Shown: positions 33,956-42,698 of the stretch, piece after piece
How positions within the stretch are numbered: the first letter of the stretch is position 1
How the letters are laid out: the number at the start of each line of letters is the position of its first letter
Assembly (NCBI RefSeq): GCF_028765165.1
Contig: NZ_JARADB010000002.1
Span: 1,237,146 to 1,301,145, forward strand
DNA: 64,000 nucleotides
Source of the DNA: Paenibacillus sp. MAHUQ-63
Lineage (GTDB): Bacteria; Bacillota; Bacilli; Paenibacillales; NBRC-103111
Direction: 5' to 3'
Notes under the pieces: generated by a model
Seen by the model: the letters and a program-made list of their open reading frames with translations, nothing else
Told to the model about the DNA's origin: nothing
Databases searched by the model: none
Translations under genes and position numbers: made by a program

Positions 33956-33990
33956 GAAGCCCCCGGCTATGTGATAGCCGGGGGCTTCTT
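33956..33990. terminator. Strong bidirectional terminator
   Basis: GAAGCCCCCGGCTAT (33956-33970) pairs perfectly with ATAGCCGGGGGCTTC (33974-33988). It separates the convergent CBS and ndh genes. Confidence 0.9.
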
Positions 33991-33996
33991 GTATGA

Positions 33997-35175
33997 TTAG
34001 TAAGCGAGCGCGAACAGCCCGTGAATGTGAGAGAGATAGCGAACGTTGCTCGCTTCTTTCATAAGGGATGCCGGCAAGCCTTTCAATTTGGTGTTATTGC
34101 CGCCGATGGTTCCGATACCGTCTTTGCGTCCAAGACTGCCAAGCGTTCCGGAGAATACAGGCGTGAATTTATCCATTACGCCGCCTTTGATTTGAACGGA
34201 AAGGTTGAAGCCAACCGTTTCGCCCATTTGCCAAGCCAGCTGAGCTGTTGGAGGGTAAGGTCTTTCGCTGCCTTCCGGGAATACAACCGCGCAATCGCCT
34301 GCAAGGAACACATCCGGATGCGAAGTGGATTGCAGTGTCGATGTGACGGTAGCGCGGCCGCGATCTTCGGCGATTCCGCAGCTTCCGACAACCGGATTGC
34401 CTTTCACGCCGCCAGTCCAAATGATTGTGTTGGACTCGATGGTTTGTCCGTTTTTCAAGGAAACCGTGTTTGTAGTTGCTTCTGTAATCGCTACGCCGGT
34501 CAGGAAGGTGACACCGCGTTTCTCAAGGCTTTCTACCGCGCGTTCGATTAGAACAGGAGGGAAGACGGGCAGAATGGAAGGACCGGCTTCTACGCAGTAG
34601 ATGGAAATATCCGCGAAGTCGATGCCTTTGCTGCGGCAAACTTCAGGCAGTTTGTCGGCGAATTCGCCAACAAGCTCAACGCCTGTCAAGCCGCCGCCGC
34701 CAACGACGATCGTTGCGTCCGCTTTGTTGCCGGATGCTTTGTAAGCGTCAAGACGAGCTTCAACGTGCTCGCGAATGCGGTTGGCATCTGCCGCCGATTT
34801 CAGCACGAAGCTGTTCTCTTCAAGTCCTGGAATGCCGAAATAGTTCGTTTCACTGCCTAGCGCAACAACCAGCGCATCGTATGTAAAAGCGCCGTTTGCT
34901 GTAACGACTTGCTTATCGTTAGGTTTGATTTCTTTCACCGTATCGACTACAATATTCACTTGCTTGTCGCCAAGCAGCTTTTGCAGCGGAAGCGCAACGG
35001 CTTGTTCTTTGATCGTACCGCCGGCAAGACGGTGCAGTTCCGTAATAATTTGATGTGTCGGGAAACGGTTGATGATTGTAATATTAGCTTCTGCTGCCGA
35101 TAAGTGCTGGCGTGCTGTCAATGCAGTCAATAGACCGCCATAGCCGCCGCCAAGAATTAGTATTTGTTTAGCCAT
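33997..35175 (-). CDS. ndh: Type II NADH dehydrogenase
   Basis: A 392-residue membrane-associated flavoprotein that passes electrons from NADH to menaquinone without pumping protons. FAD binding is shown by ILILGGGYGGLLTAL at the N-terminus and VFLAGDCAVV near residue 290; NADH binding by ATIVVGGGGLTGVELVGE. The ATG at 35175 follows AAGGG by nine bases, while the ATG at 35184 has no spacing. It lies 21 bp after the DUF1641 gene, the same yjlC-ndh order found in Bacillus subtilis, where Rex represses the operon at high NADH. Confidence 0.92.
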   Translation of the reverse strand: MAKQILILGGGYGGLLTALTARQHLSAAEANITIINRFPTHQIITELHRLAGGTIKEQAVALPLQKLLGDKQVNIVVDTVKEIKPNDKQVVTANGAFTYDALVVALGSETNYFGIPGLEENSFVLKSAADANRIREHVEARLDAYKASGNKADATIVVGGGGLTGVELVGEFADKLPEVCRSKGIDFADISIYCVEAGPSILPVFPPVLIERAVESLEKRGVTFLTGVAITEATTNTVSLKNGQTIESNTIIWTGGVKGNPVVGSCGIAEDRGRATVTSTLQSTSHPDVFLAGDCAVVFPEGSERPYPPTAQLAWQMGETVGFNLSVQIKGGVMDKFTPVFSGTLGSLGRKDGIGTIGGNNTKLKGLPASLMKEASNVRYLSHIHGLFALAY

Positions 35176-35196
35176 CGATATCATCCCTTGTTCGTA

Positions 35197-35628
35197 TTAA
35201 TTTTTGCGTTCGGAGAGTACGTTCAAGAATGCTTGAGCAAAACGAAGTGTTTTCTGTACTTCAGGATCTTTCAACATTTTCAGAATACCGAAGAGGCCGA
35301 TCGTTGTGCCTGCTTCAGCCTGGGAGCGTTCGCCGGCTTCGATAGCTGCGGATGCGATATCTTTCGCCTTCTCTTGAACAGGTTTTACGAATTCGCCGAT
35401 CCCTTGTGCAAAATCGTTGATCAGCACTTTGTCCGTTGCAACGCTTTGTGCGAAATCGTAAGCCTTAGTCAGCACAGTCACCATTTCTGCCAGCTTAGGC
35501 AGGTTGTCGACGAGGACGGTGAGAGACTGCTGCACCTCAGGTTTTAGCAATTGGTCGAGTACGTCTAGCGATTTTGGTTCCGCAGCAGCCGTTGCTGCTA
35601 CTTCTTGAACAGCAGATGTCTGTGACAT
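35197..35628 (-). CDS. yjlC: DUF1641 protein (YjlC-like)
   Basis: A 143-residue helical protein with the DUF1641 core (LDVLDQLLKPEVQQSLTVLVDNLPKLAEMV and FGILKMLKDPEVQKTLRFAQAFLNVL). It has no membrane helix. Its position directly before ndh matches B. subtilis yjlC-ndh, and DUF1641 proteins also accompany formate dehydrogenases and other quinone-linked enzymes, pointing to a helper role in respiratory electron transfer (inference). AAAGGAGGA precedes the ATG at 35628; an in-frame extension to 35721 would cover the Rex site. Confidence 0.85.
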   Translation of the reverse strand: MSQTSAVQEVAATAAAEPKSLDVLDQLLKPEVQQSLTVLVDNLPKLAEMVTVLTKAYDFAQSVATDKVLINDFAQGIGEFVKPVQEKAKDIASAAIEAGERSQAEAGTTIGLFGILKMLKDPEVQKTLRFAQAFLNVLSERKN

Positions 35629-35712
35629 AAAGAAAATCCTCCTTTGCGTTGAAAAAAAATCGGGTACTGTCTCAATGTGTGTGGGACGAAAAAGGCATGT
35701 TTCCCCGAATGG

Positions 35713-35730
35713 TTGTAACATTTTTCACAT
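35713..35730 (-). promoter_or_regulatory. Rex-type redox operator before yjlC-ndh
   Basis: Read on the minus strand, 35730-35713 is ATGTGAAAAATGTTACAA. It matches the Rex consensus TTGTGAAATATTTTACAA at 15 of 18 positions and is 85 bp before the yjlC start. The remainder of 35731-35880 is AT-rich and holds no recognised feature. Confidence 0.75.
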
Positions 35731-35888
35731 AAGAAAATGTCATCAACGACGACACAATTGGATATAAACCGTATTTAGTTATTTTACACCCAATGTCAGC
35801 AAAATTATAATTGAAAATATTTCAAATTCGTGAACATTGATAGCAGCAGAGAGGGAAAATATAACTTCAGTGGATGTAAAGGCAGCAG

Positions 35889-35941
35889 TTGACAGGACAC
35901 TGAATGGTGTCGTATGATCGTATCAGACACCAAACGGTGTC
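35889..35941 (+). promoter_or_regulatory. arsR promoter with paired operators
   Basis: TTGACA (35889-35894) and TATGAT (35913-35918) are 18 bp apart. GACAC-N6-GTGTC (35896-35911) and GACACC-N4-GGTGTC (35926-35941) are two palindromes 30 bp apart, on the same helix face, covering the spacer and the transcription start. Autorepression by the adjacent ArsR protein is expected. Confidence 0.8.
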
Positions 35942-35973
35942 ATTTTGACCGAGTTTAACGAGGAGAGGGTGTT

Positions 35974-36297
35974 GTGAACGAATATAAGGGGATGCACGAT
36001 GTGTATGATGCGGTTGCCGATCCAACCCGCCGCAAGCTTCTTCAACTGCTGGCGAATGCCGAGGAACTGCCGCTGCACGAATTGCTGGTTCATTTTGAGA
36101 TGGGCCGTACAGCCGTTTCCAAACATTTGGCCATTCTCAAAGAAGCTCATCTAGTCATCGACCGGAAAGTAGGCCGGGAAACCAGGTATCGATTGAATGC
36201 AGGGCCGCTTCAGGAAATTCAAGATTGGGTTTCATTTTACGAGAAATTCTGGAAAACCAATATGCTGCGCTTGGACCAATTATTAAAGGAGGAATGA
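35974..36297 (+). CDS. ArsR-family repressor (SdpR/AHSA1-linked type)
   Basis: A 107-residue winged-helix regulator. The DNA-binding region is VADPTRRKLLQLLANAEELPLHELLVHFEMGRTAVSKHLAILKEAHLV, and the wing is KVGRETRYRLNAGPLQEIQDWVSFYEKFW, the motif seen in ArsR proteins that pair with AHSA1 genes. There is no Cys metal site. The start is GTG after GAGGAGAGGG. The next gene begins three bases after its stop. Its own promoter carries two palindromes. Confidence 0.9.
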   Translation: MNEYKGMHDVYDAVADPTRRKLLQLLANAEELPLHELLVHFEMGRTAVSKHLAILKEAHLVIDRKVGRETRYRLNAGPLQEIQDWVSFYEKFWKTNMLRLDQLLKEE

Positions 36298-36300
36298 ACG

Positions 36301-36696
36301 ATGAAAGTAGTGACGCAACAATTTGAATACACAGCTTCGATGGAGAAGGTGTGGAATGCATTGACGAACCCTGCAATGCTGGCGAAGTGGATCATGGACA
36401 ATGACTTTAAACCGGTCGTGGGACATAAATTTCAATTTCGTACGGAACCTACGGGCTGGTGGAACGGTATTATCGATTGTGAAGTGCTGGAGGTGAACGA
36501 ACCGCATCGCCTAAGCTATACCTGGGTCAGCGGTGGAGAGAATACGACGGTGACGTGGACGCTGAATGACAGCGGCAACGGTACCGTTGTGCTGCATTTG
36601 GAGCAGTCGGGCTTCCAGAGCGAACAGGCTTTCGGCGGAGCGGCACACGGTTGGGTTCGAATGGGCAAAGAGCTTGGCAGCCTGCTTGCGGTCTAA
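36301..36696 (+). CDS. SRPBCC/AHSA1-domain protein
   Basis: A 131-residue START-like (SRPBCC) protein of the AHSA1 type. It begins with FEYTASMEKVWNALTNPAMLAKWIMDNDFKP, and the remaining fold includes NEPHRLSYTW and TVTWTLNDSGNGTVVLHLEQSGF. These proteins form a hydrophobic ligand pocket; the ligand and role are unknown. It is translationally linked to the ArsR regulator upstream, and a terminator follows. Confidence 0.88.
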   Translation: MKVVTQQFEYTASMEKVWNALTNPAMLAKWIMDNDFKPVVGHKFQFRTEPTGWWNGIIDCEVLEVNEPHRLSYTWVSGGENTTVTWTLNDSGNGTVVLHLEQSGFQSEQAFGGAAHGWVRMGKELGSLLAV

Positions 36697-36731
36697 TCTG
36701 GACCAGCTGACAACCGAATAAAACGGACGAT

Positions 36732-36790
36732 AACGCCAGTATCAGCGAGGAATCGCTTGTATTGGCGTTTATGCGTTTGTTTTTTATGGC
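36732..36790 (+). terminator. Terminator of arsR-AHSA1 operon
   Basis: AACGCCA (36732-36738) pairs with TGGCGTT (36763-36769), enclosing a second stem CAGCGA/TCGCTTG. GTTTGTTTTTTAT follows. Confidence 0.75.
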
Positions 36791-36868
36791 GGAAGCATCG
36801 ATAAGGTTGCGGTTTTTTGGAAATTATGAGATAAAGTTGATAATCAGTCTGACATGGAGGGAAACCGA

Positions 36869-38908
36869 TTGGAAGTATTCATTATTATACTCATGCTGCT
36901 TATCTTGCTCGGTGTTTCGAACGTCGTACACCGCTTCGTTCCTTTCATCCCTGTTCCACTCATTCAGATCGCGCTAGGCGCCGGACTGGTCTTGGTTCCG
37001 CTTGGCATTCATCTGCATCTGGAGCCGGAATTATTCTTCATTCTGTTCATCGCCCCCCTGCTATATAACGATGGGAAGCACACGCCGCGCGATGAATTAT
37101 GGCGCTTAAGGGCGCCGATTCTGCTGTTGGCGGTAGGGCTTGTGTTCATAACCGTATGCGTCGTCGGCTACAGCATTCATTGGATGATCCCGACGATTCC
37201 GCTGGCCGCCGCATTCGGTCTGGCCGCCATCCTGTCTCCGACGGACGCCGTTGCCGTCAGCTCCTTGGCCGGCCGCATTCACCTGCCGCGCAGCTTGAAG
37301 CGGCTGCTGGAGGGAGAGGCCTTGATGAACGATGCCTCGGGTCTGGTTGCCTTCAAATTCGCCATCGCCGCGGCTGTGACCGGCGTATTCTCATTGCCGA
37401 AGGCAAGCTTCAGCTTCCTGGTGATCTCGATCGGCGGTTTGATCGTCGGTGCCGTCGTCGCCTTCCTTATCACCGGTCTGCGGCAGCTGCTGCGCCGGGC
37501 GGGTCTGGAAGATGAGACGATGCATATGCTGCTGCAAATCTTGACGCCGTTCCTGCTCTATCTCGTTGCGGAGGAATTGGGTGTTTCCGGCATCTTGGCT
37601 GCGGTTGCCGGGGGGCTGCTGCATGCGATCGAGAACGAACGGCTGGCGTTTACAATGCCTAATCTTAAGAACGTGTCCAACCCAACCTGGTCCGTCATTT
37701 TATTCGTGTTGAACGGGCTTGTCTTTATCCTGCTGGGGCTGCAGATTCCGGAAGTTTCCCGGAAGATTCTCAAGGATCCGGCCTTCGACAATTTCGAGGT
37801 GATTGGCTATGCCGTTCTGATCTATGTGATGCTTCTCGTGCTTCGGTTCCTGTGGACTTATGTATTCTCCAGAGGAGGCCGCTGGTTCGGCAATCAGAGC
37901 AACGAAGTGCCGAGTCTGCGGACGATGACGCTCACGACCATTTCCGGCGTGCGCGGGGCGGTGACCCTTGCGGGTGCCTTCTCCATCCCGCTGCTGCTGC
38001 AGAACGGCGAACCATTCCCGCAGAGAGATCTCATTATTTTCCTTGCGGCCTCGGTCATCTTGTTCTCGCTGCTTACAGCCAGCTTGGTATTGCCGCTCCT
38101 TGCCAAGAAGAAGAATACGGCGGACGATGCGGAGCGGGAGCGTCAAGAACGCGAGTGGCAAATTCAGGTCATGAAGGCTGCCATTCGTACACTTAAGGAA
38201 TCCGGCTCGGACAAAAATGAGCTTGCCTTGAACTCGGTCATTGGCGATTACAAGCTTATGATACAGCAGCTAGGCCAGAAGGACGGCCGGATGAAACGGC
38301 TTTCGCTGTCACAGCAGCGGGAAGCCGGGATGCGGCTGATGGCGCTGAGCATCGAGCGCAAATATGTGAATGATTCCGTCGACAGCGGCAAAGTAAGCCG
38401 TGAGCAAGCGAATTACTATTTGAACATGCTGGAACAAATCGAGCTTATCTTATCCAATAAGCTGGATCTGGGCAAAGTCATCGTGAAGAACGTCTGGCGC
38501 CGGTTGAGAATGGTGTTTACCTCGGTCAGCCAGCCGGCTACCGTACTGGGCATCAGCGATGCGGACATGAACGCGCTCCGCTCGCTGAAGATGCAATGCG
38601 GCCAAGCTGTCGTCGATGAATTCTCGAAGCGCTGCGCGATCCAGACCGACGAAGCGACGGAAGGCGTGCTTGATTATTACAAGCAGATGCTCGACAGGTT
38701 GAACAGATTTACGCTGGGCTCGCGGCGCAAGGACCGCTCATTCAACGATTGCCGGAGAGAGCTGCACTGGATTGCGATTCAGGCAGAGCGCGATGCCGTG
38801 CAGTCATTCTTCGAACAGGGAAATATCACCCGGGAGATGGCGACTCTGCTACGGAGAATCATCCGTAACCGGGAAGCTTCCTTATATGAACTGGAAGAAA
38901 TAGGATAA
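36869..38908 (+). CDS. CPA1-family Na+/H+ antiporter
   Basis: A 679-residue cation/proton antiporter. About twelve transmembrane helices fill residues 1-415. The ion-binding motifs are AILSPTDAVAVSSL and GEALMNDASGLVAFKFA, the latter carrying the ND pair of CPA1 exchangers. The last 260 residues are a charged cytosolic tail, as in NhaP- and YjcE-like proteins, possibly regulatory. GGAGGG at 36856-36861 sits inside an ATG-initiated extension and seven bases before TTG 36869, so TTG is the better start. It probably expels Na+ (or K+) for pH and salt homeostasis. Confidence 0.88.
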   Translation: MEVFIIILMLLILLGVSNVVHRFVPFIPVPLIQIALGAGLVLVPLGIHLHLEPELFFILFIAPLLYNDGKHTPRDELWRLRAPILLLAVGLVFITVCVVGYSIHWMIPTIPLAAAFGLAAILSPTDAVAVSSLAGRIHLPRSLKRLLEGEALMNDASGLVAFKFAIAAAVTGVFSLPKASFSFLVISIGGLIVGAVVAFLITGLRQLLRRAGLEDETMHMLLQILTPFLLYLVAEELGVSGILAAVAGGLLHAIENERLAFTMPNLKNVSNPTWSVILFVLNGLVFILLGLQIPEVSRKILKDPAFDNFEVIGYAVLIYVMLLVLRFLWTYVFSRGGRWFGNQSNEVPSLRTMTLTTISGVRGAVTLAGAFSIPLLLQNGEPFPQRDLIIFLAASVILFSLLTASLVLPLLAKKKNTADDAERERQEREWQIQVMKAAIRTLKESGSDKNELALNSVIGDYKLMIQQLGQKDGRMKRLSLSQQREAGMRLMALSIERKYVNDSVDSGKVSREQANYYLNMLEQIELILSNKLDLGKVIVKNVWRRLRMVFTSVSQPATVLGISDADMNALRSLKMQCGQAVVDEFSKRCAIQTDEATEGVLDYYKQMLDRLNRFTLGSRRKDRSFNDCRRELHWIAIQAERDAVQSFFEQGNITREMATLLRRIIRNREASLYELEEIG

Positions 38909-38918
38909 AAGGCGGGAA

Positions 38919-38967
38919 GCCCGCAGATGGAAGTTCGCTTATGAACCTTACATCTGTGGGTTTTTCT
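38919..38967 (+). terminator. Terminator of antiporter gene
   Basis: CCCGCAGATG (38920-38929) pairs with CATCTGTGGG (38951-38960), followed by TTTTT. Confidence 0.88.
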
Positions 38968-39010
38968 GGATTTGTGCTAAAATAAACCCATTGGGAGAAG
39001 GAGGAGACCG

Positions 39011-39967
39011 ATGTCAGATCACGATGAACTGAATGAAAGACGGCGCAAGAAATTAAAATTGATTCAATTTAATAAAGATGACCACACCTTGGTTGAATCG
39101 GAGAAGCCGGAGGTTACGTTCGCCGATGTCGGCGGCTTGGAGGAAGTCAAGAAGAAGATTCGTCTGAATTTCATCCTTCCGCTGCAGCAGCCCGAAGTGT
39201 TCAAGGCCTATGGCAAGGAAGCCGGCGGGAGCTTGCTCCTGTTCGGACCGCCAGGCTGCGGAAAAACGTTCCTGGCGCGAGCGGTAGCCGGCGAAATCGA
39301 CGCCAATTTCATGCATATTGAGCTCCAGGCGATTCTGTCCATGTATGTTGGCCAAAGCGAACATAATTTGCACGATATTTTCCAGAAGGCTCGTGAGAAC
39401 AAGCCCTGTGTCATTTTCATCGATGAATTGGATGCGATGGGCGGAAGCCGCCATCTGATGAGGCAGCATCACGACCGGATGCTTGTCAATCAGCTGCTGC
39501 TGGAGCTCGACGGTCTGCAGTCCAACAACGACAATGTCTTCGTCATCGGGGCTACGAACACGCCGTGGTACCTGGACTCCGCTTTAAGACGTCCGGGCCG
39601 TTTTAATCATCTCGTCTTCGTGCCGCCGCCGGAGGAGACCGAGCGTCAGACCATCCTGCAGCTGAAGCTGGCAGGGAAACCGGCTGAAGCGCTCAATCTG
39701 GCCAAGCTTGCAGGGGATACCCGCTTATTTTCCGGCGCTGACTTGGAACAGGTTGTGAAGGATGCCATCGATTGTGCGATGGAGCGAACGTTCGAAACCG
39801 GCGACATTCAGCCGATCCGGCAAGAGGATTTAAGAGCCGCTGCGAAAAGCCGAAAAGCTACGACGTTGGAATGGTTCGCAACCGCCAAAAATTATGCCAC
39901 CTTCAGCGACGTGAACCGGGATTATCAAATCGTGCTGGATTACGCTAAGAAACACGGCATCAAGTAG
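39011..39967 (+). CDS. AAA+ ATPase (FtsH/Vps4-like core)
   Basis: A 318-residue AAA+ ATPase without protease or membrane domain. After a charged N-terminus, VTFADVGGLEEVKKKI leads into Walker A GPPGCGKT (about residues 78-85), pore-loop region MYVGQSEHNL, Walker B CVIFIDELDA, sensor 1 FVIGATNTPW and the second region of homology with arginine fingers ALRRPGRFNH. The C-terminal helical domain includes FSGADLEQVVKDAID. It is followed within 19 bp by a TPR protein with a C-terminal membrane anchor, so the two probably form a membrane-tethered remodelling unit. The target is unknown. Confidence 0.88.
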   Translation: MSDHDELNERRRKKLKLIQFNKDDHTLVESEKPEVTFADVGGLEEVKKKIRLNFILPLQQPEVFKAYGKEAGGSLLLFGPPGCGKTFLARAVAGEIDANFMHIELQAILSMYVGQSEHNLHDIFQKARENKPCVIFIDELDAMGGSRHLMRQHHDRMLVNQLLLELDGLQSNNDNVFVIGATNTPWYLDSALRRPGRFNHLVFVPPPEETERQTILQLKLAGKPAEALNLAKLAGDTRLFSGADLEQVVKDAIDCAMERTFETGDIQPIRQEDLRAAAKSRKATTLEWFATAKNYATFSDVNRDYQIVLDYAKKHGIK

Positions 39968-39986
39968 CGGGATGGGAGGATCAGGC

Positions 39987-40859
39987 TTGGAACGATCATC
40001 TTCCGGGACCGCCTACGCTGCGGCCCATCAATTGATACAATGGAAGCGATACAAAGAAGCATTGACCGAAGTTGAGAAAGTGCTGCGCATGGATCCGGAG
40101 GATCACGACGCCTATGCGCTGTGTGCGCGCATTTATTTGCATATGAGTGAATATAAGCATGCGCTGCATTGGGCCCAAGAGGCGCTCACTCGCGAGCCTG
40201 AGCATGAAATCGCTTGGTATGTGCGGGTTGCCGTCTTTTATGAGACTCAGCGTGACGCCGAATTCGACGAAGCTCTGCAGCAAGCGCTGCGCATCGATCC
40301 GTATGAAGCGCACTATTATTTCTTGAATGCCAACAAGTTCAATAAGAAGGGCAAATTCAAAGAGGCCAAGGAACAGTTGCTGCAAGCGCTTGAGCTCCAG
40401 CCGGAGACGCCCCTTTACTTGGCCACCCTCAGTTATGTGGAAGCGCTGCTGGGGAACGATGCCGAATCCCGGCGATTGGACCGCGCGGCGATCCGGGAAG
40501 ACGCGGAGTCCTCGACGGTTCTGTTGTATCTGGCTTGGGCGGCGTCCCGGCGCGGGGACTATGACCTGCAGGAGACCTATATGCGCAACGCCATTCGATT
40601 GAACCCGGAGTCCAAGCAATTTCAGGATGAATATTTGGAGTCGCTGCAGCGCCGGTATGTGCTTTACCGCATTTGTTTATGGCCGGGCAAGATGATCAAT
40701 AAAATGAACAAATGGCAGATCTGGATCGCATGGATCATCGCCTGGTTTTTGTTCAAACCGCTTATCCTGCTCTTCATCCTTATTTATGTTATAACCCATT
40801 GGTTAACTAAAGGTATTGTACATGTCCGAGTATTCGGCTGGAGACGACGAAATTCTTGA
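39987..40859 (+). CDS. TPR protein with C-terminal membrane anchor
   Basis: About 290 residues. Six or so tetratricopeptide repeats fill residues 5-215 (for example AHQLIQWKRYKEALTEVEKVL and AYALCARIYLHMSEYKHALHWA). One or two hydrophobic helices follow at about 238-268 (IWIAWIIAWFLFKPLILLF) with a basic tail. TTG at 39987 is seven bases after GGGAGG; an ATG at 39972 overlaps that ribosome site. It probably anchors or recruits substrates for the AAA+ ATPase upstream (inference). Confidence 0.82.
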   Translation: MERSSSGTAYAAAHQLIQWKRYKEALTEVEKVLRMDPEDHDAYALCARIYLHMSEYKHALHWAQEALTREPEHEIAWYVRVAVFYETQRDAEFDEALQQALRIDPYEAHYYFLNANKFNKKGKFKEAKEQLLQALELQPETPLYLATLSYVEALLGNDAESRRLDRAAIREDAESSTVLLYLAWAASRRGDYDLQETYMRNAIRLNPESKQFQDEYLESLQRRYVLYRICLWPGKMINKMNKWQIWIAWIIAWFLFKPLILLFILIYVITHWLTKGIVHVRVFGWRRRNS

Positions 40860-40868
40860 ATTAACATC

Positions 40869-40912
40869 AGCCTGAGTTCTGTCTATCGAGACGGGATGAA
40901 GGCTTTTGTTTT
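40869..40912 (+). terminator. Terminator of the AAA+/TPR operon
   Basis: AGCCT (40869-40873) and AGGCT (40900-40904) close an imperfect stem containing TGTCT/AGACG, followed by TTTGTTTT. Confidence 0.65.
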
Positions 40913-40993
40913 ATGACTAGATGAATATTTTCCATTTCGGATGAAAATCGGTTATTATATAAAATGAACTAACTATAGAAAGTGGGATCAATC

Positions 40994-41713
40994 GTGGGCC
41001 GTAAGTGGAATAACATTAAAGAAAAGAAAGCTTCCAAAGATGCAAATACAAGCCGGATTTACGCCAAGTTCGGACTTGAAATTTATGTAGCGGCACGGAA
41101 GGGCGAACCGGATCCGGAAGCGAATCGTGCGCTGAAAGTTGTCCTTGAACGGGCCAAAACGTATAACGTGCCGAAAGCGATTATCGATCGCGCCATCGAT
41201 AAAGCCAAAGGCAGCTCCGATGAAATCTACGAGGAGCTTCGTTACGAGGGCTTCGGACCGAACGGGTCGATGGTTATCGTCGATGCCTTGACGAATAACG
41301 TGAACCGTACGGCGCCAGCGGTACGCGCGGCATTCAGCAAAAACGGCGGCAATATGGGCGTCAGCGGCTCGGTGGCTTACATGTTCGATCCGACAGCGGT
41401 GATCGGTCTGGAAGGCAAGAGCATGGATGAAGTCATGGAAATTTTGCTGGAAGCGGATGTGAACGTTCGCGACATCGTCGAAGAGGATGAGATGGTGATG
41501 GTGTATGCCGATCCGGAGGAGTTCCACGCCGTGCAAGAGGCGTTCAAGCAAGCCGGCATCAGCGAGTTCGCCGTTGCCGAAGTGACGATGCTGGCGCAGA
41601 ACAACGTAACGCTGCCGGAAGACGGGCAGAAGCTGTTCGATAAGCTGATCGATGCTTTGGAAGATTTGGAAGATGTGCAGCAAGTTTATCATAACGTGGA
41701 ATTGGAAGACTAA
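40994..41713 (+). CDS. YebC/PmpR-family protein
   Basis: A 239-residue YebC-family protein, formerly called a transcriptional regulator and now linked in several bacteria to translation of proline-rich stretches. The N-terminus is [26 protein letters not shown], and [27 protein letters not shown] and [16 protein letters not shown] are family blocks. The canonical start region [11 protein letters not shown] places initiation at GTG 40994 rather than the GTG at 40982. The gene has its own terminator and is monocistronic. Confidence 0.92.
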   Translation: MGRKWNNIKEKKASKDANTSRIYAKFGLEIYVAARKGEPDPEANRALKVVLERAKTYNVPKAIIDRAIDKAKGSSDEIYEELRYEGFGPNGSMVIVDALTNNVNRTAPAVRAAFSKNGGNMGVSGSVAYMFDPTAVIGLEGKSMDEVMEILLEADVNVRDIVEEDEMVMVYADPEEFHAVQEAFKQAGISEFAVAEVTMLAQNNVTLPEDGQKLFDKLIDALEDLEDVQQVYHNVELED

Positions 41714-41818
41714 GTTTGACAAGAGTTTGATTTATCAATCGATACCGTTTTTTTAGCCAGCGATGATATACATATTGATTTTTTCTGGATAATACGGTGA
41801 TAGCGTTGAGTAGAATAC

Positions 41819-41852
41819 AATCCTGCTGTCCTTCGCGGCGGCAGGATTTTTG
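41819..41852 (+). terminator. Terminator of yebC
   Basis: AATCCTGC (41819-41826) pairs with GCAGGATT (41841-41848), followed by TTTT. Confidence 0.85.
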
Positions 41853-41876
41853 TATTCATAAGGATTTCATCTTCAT

Positions 41877-42185
41877 CTAGTCCCGCAACTTTAACTCACA
41901 AGCTGGGCAAAACTTATCATTTTCAGTAATTTCACAACGACAGGCCGGGCAGGTTTCCATATAAGATTCTGCAGCTTCCCTATCGTTTTTCTCCGATACT
42001 GCACGAACCTCTTGATGATTGAATGGATGGGCTTGTTTGAAGCCCTGTTTTTGTATCTCTTGCAGAATGGTCTTTATTTCAGTGAGTTCGGATTTCATCC
42101 GTGAATTGTCAATCGCTGATTGGATAACTAAATATAAGATGAAAAGACCAAATAACCAAAGAACAATGCTAAACAATATCGCCAT
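41877..42185 (-). CDS. Small membrane protein with C-terminal zinc ribbon
   Basis: A 102-residue protein with one N-terminal transmembrane helix (residues 2-24), a helical segment, and a C-terminal four-cysteine zinc ribbon, CPACRCEITENDKFCPAC (CxxC-x11-CxxC). The ATG at 42185 follows GGAG by eight bases. No family is recognised. The gene is notably AT-rich compared with its neighbours and is divergent from the Nudix gene, which is also AT-rich. Confidence 0.75.
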   Translation of the reverse strand: MAILFSIVLWLFGLFILYLVIQSAIDNSRMKSELTEIKTILQEIQKQGFKQAHPFNHQEVRAVSEKNDREAAESYMETCPACRCEITENDKFCPACELKLRD

Positions 42186-42247
42186 ACACTCATCTCCATT
42201 CAAAAGATGTAATACATGTTTATTTTATGCGAAGGGAAAAGGCAGAC

Positions 42248-42616
42248 ATGATTTCAGAAGCGTTAATTATTAAGGATGATAAAGTTCTTATGGTTCAACA
42301 GTATGTCGAACGTGGTGATATCGTATGGAATTTTCCTGGCGGGAGCATTGAGGATGGGGAAACTCCTGAAGAAGCATGCATAAGAGAAGTGAAAGAAGAA
42401 ACAGGCTATGATGTTATTATCTTAAAACTATTGAACTGTACGGATGATAAATATACTTATCTAGCGAGGATTAATGGCGGGGAAATGTTTCTTGATTCAG
42501 AAAATGAAGCGAATAAAGATATTATTGAAATTGCTTGGGTTTCCGTCAACGATACAAATAAATGGGATGATTATACGTCACCAATACTCAATATTTATCA
42601 AAAAATAACTACATAA
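42248..42616 (+). CDS. NUDIX hydrolase
   Basis: A 122-residue Nudix hydrolase that cleaves a nucleoside diphosphate linked to another moiety. The Nudix box is complete: G(x5)E(x7)REVKEETGY within GGSIEDGETPEEACIREVKE. Start choice lies between ATG 42227 and ATG 42248; the latter begins at the usual first strand (ISEALIIKDDKVLMVQ) and has AAGG five bases upstream. The gene is AT-rich, unlike its surroundings, which suggests recent acquisition. The substrate is unknown. Confidence 0.85.
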   Translation: MISEALIIKDDKVLMVQQYVERGDIVWNFPGGSIEDGETPEEACIREVKEETGYDVIILKLLNCTDDKYTYLARINGGEMFLDSENEANKDIIEIAWVSVNDTNKWDDYTSPILNIYQKITT

Positions 42617-42698
42617 AACATGGATCTTACGTATTTAAGAGACATTAGCTTGGTTCGTTTAGGTTAAAATTGATCGCGAGTTGTTTCACTTGCGCAAG

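Noticed and set aside
40988..41722. Minus-strand open frame of 244 codons
   Set aside because: Exact shadow of yebC, whose protein is unmistakable.
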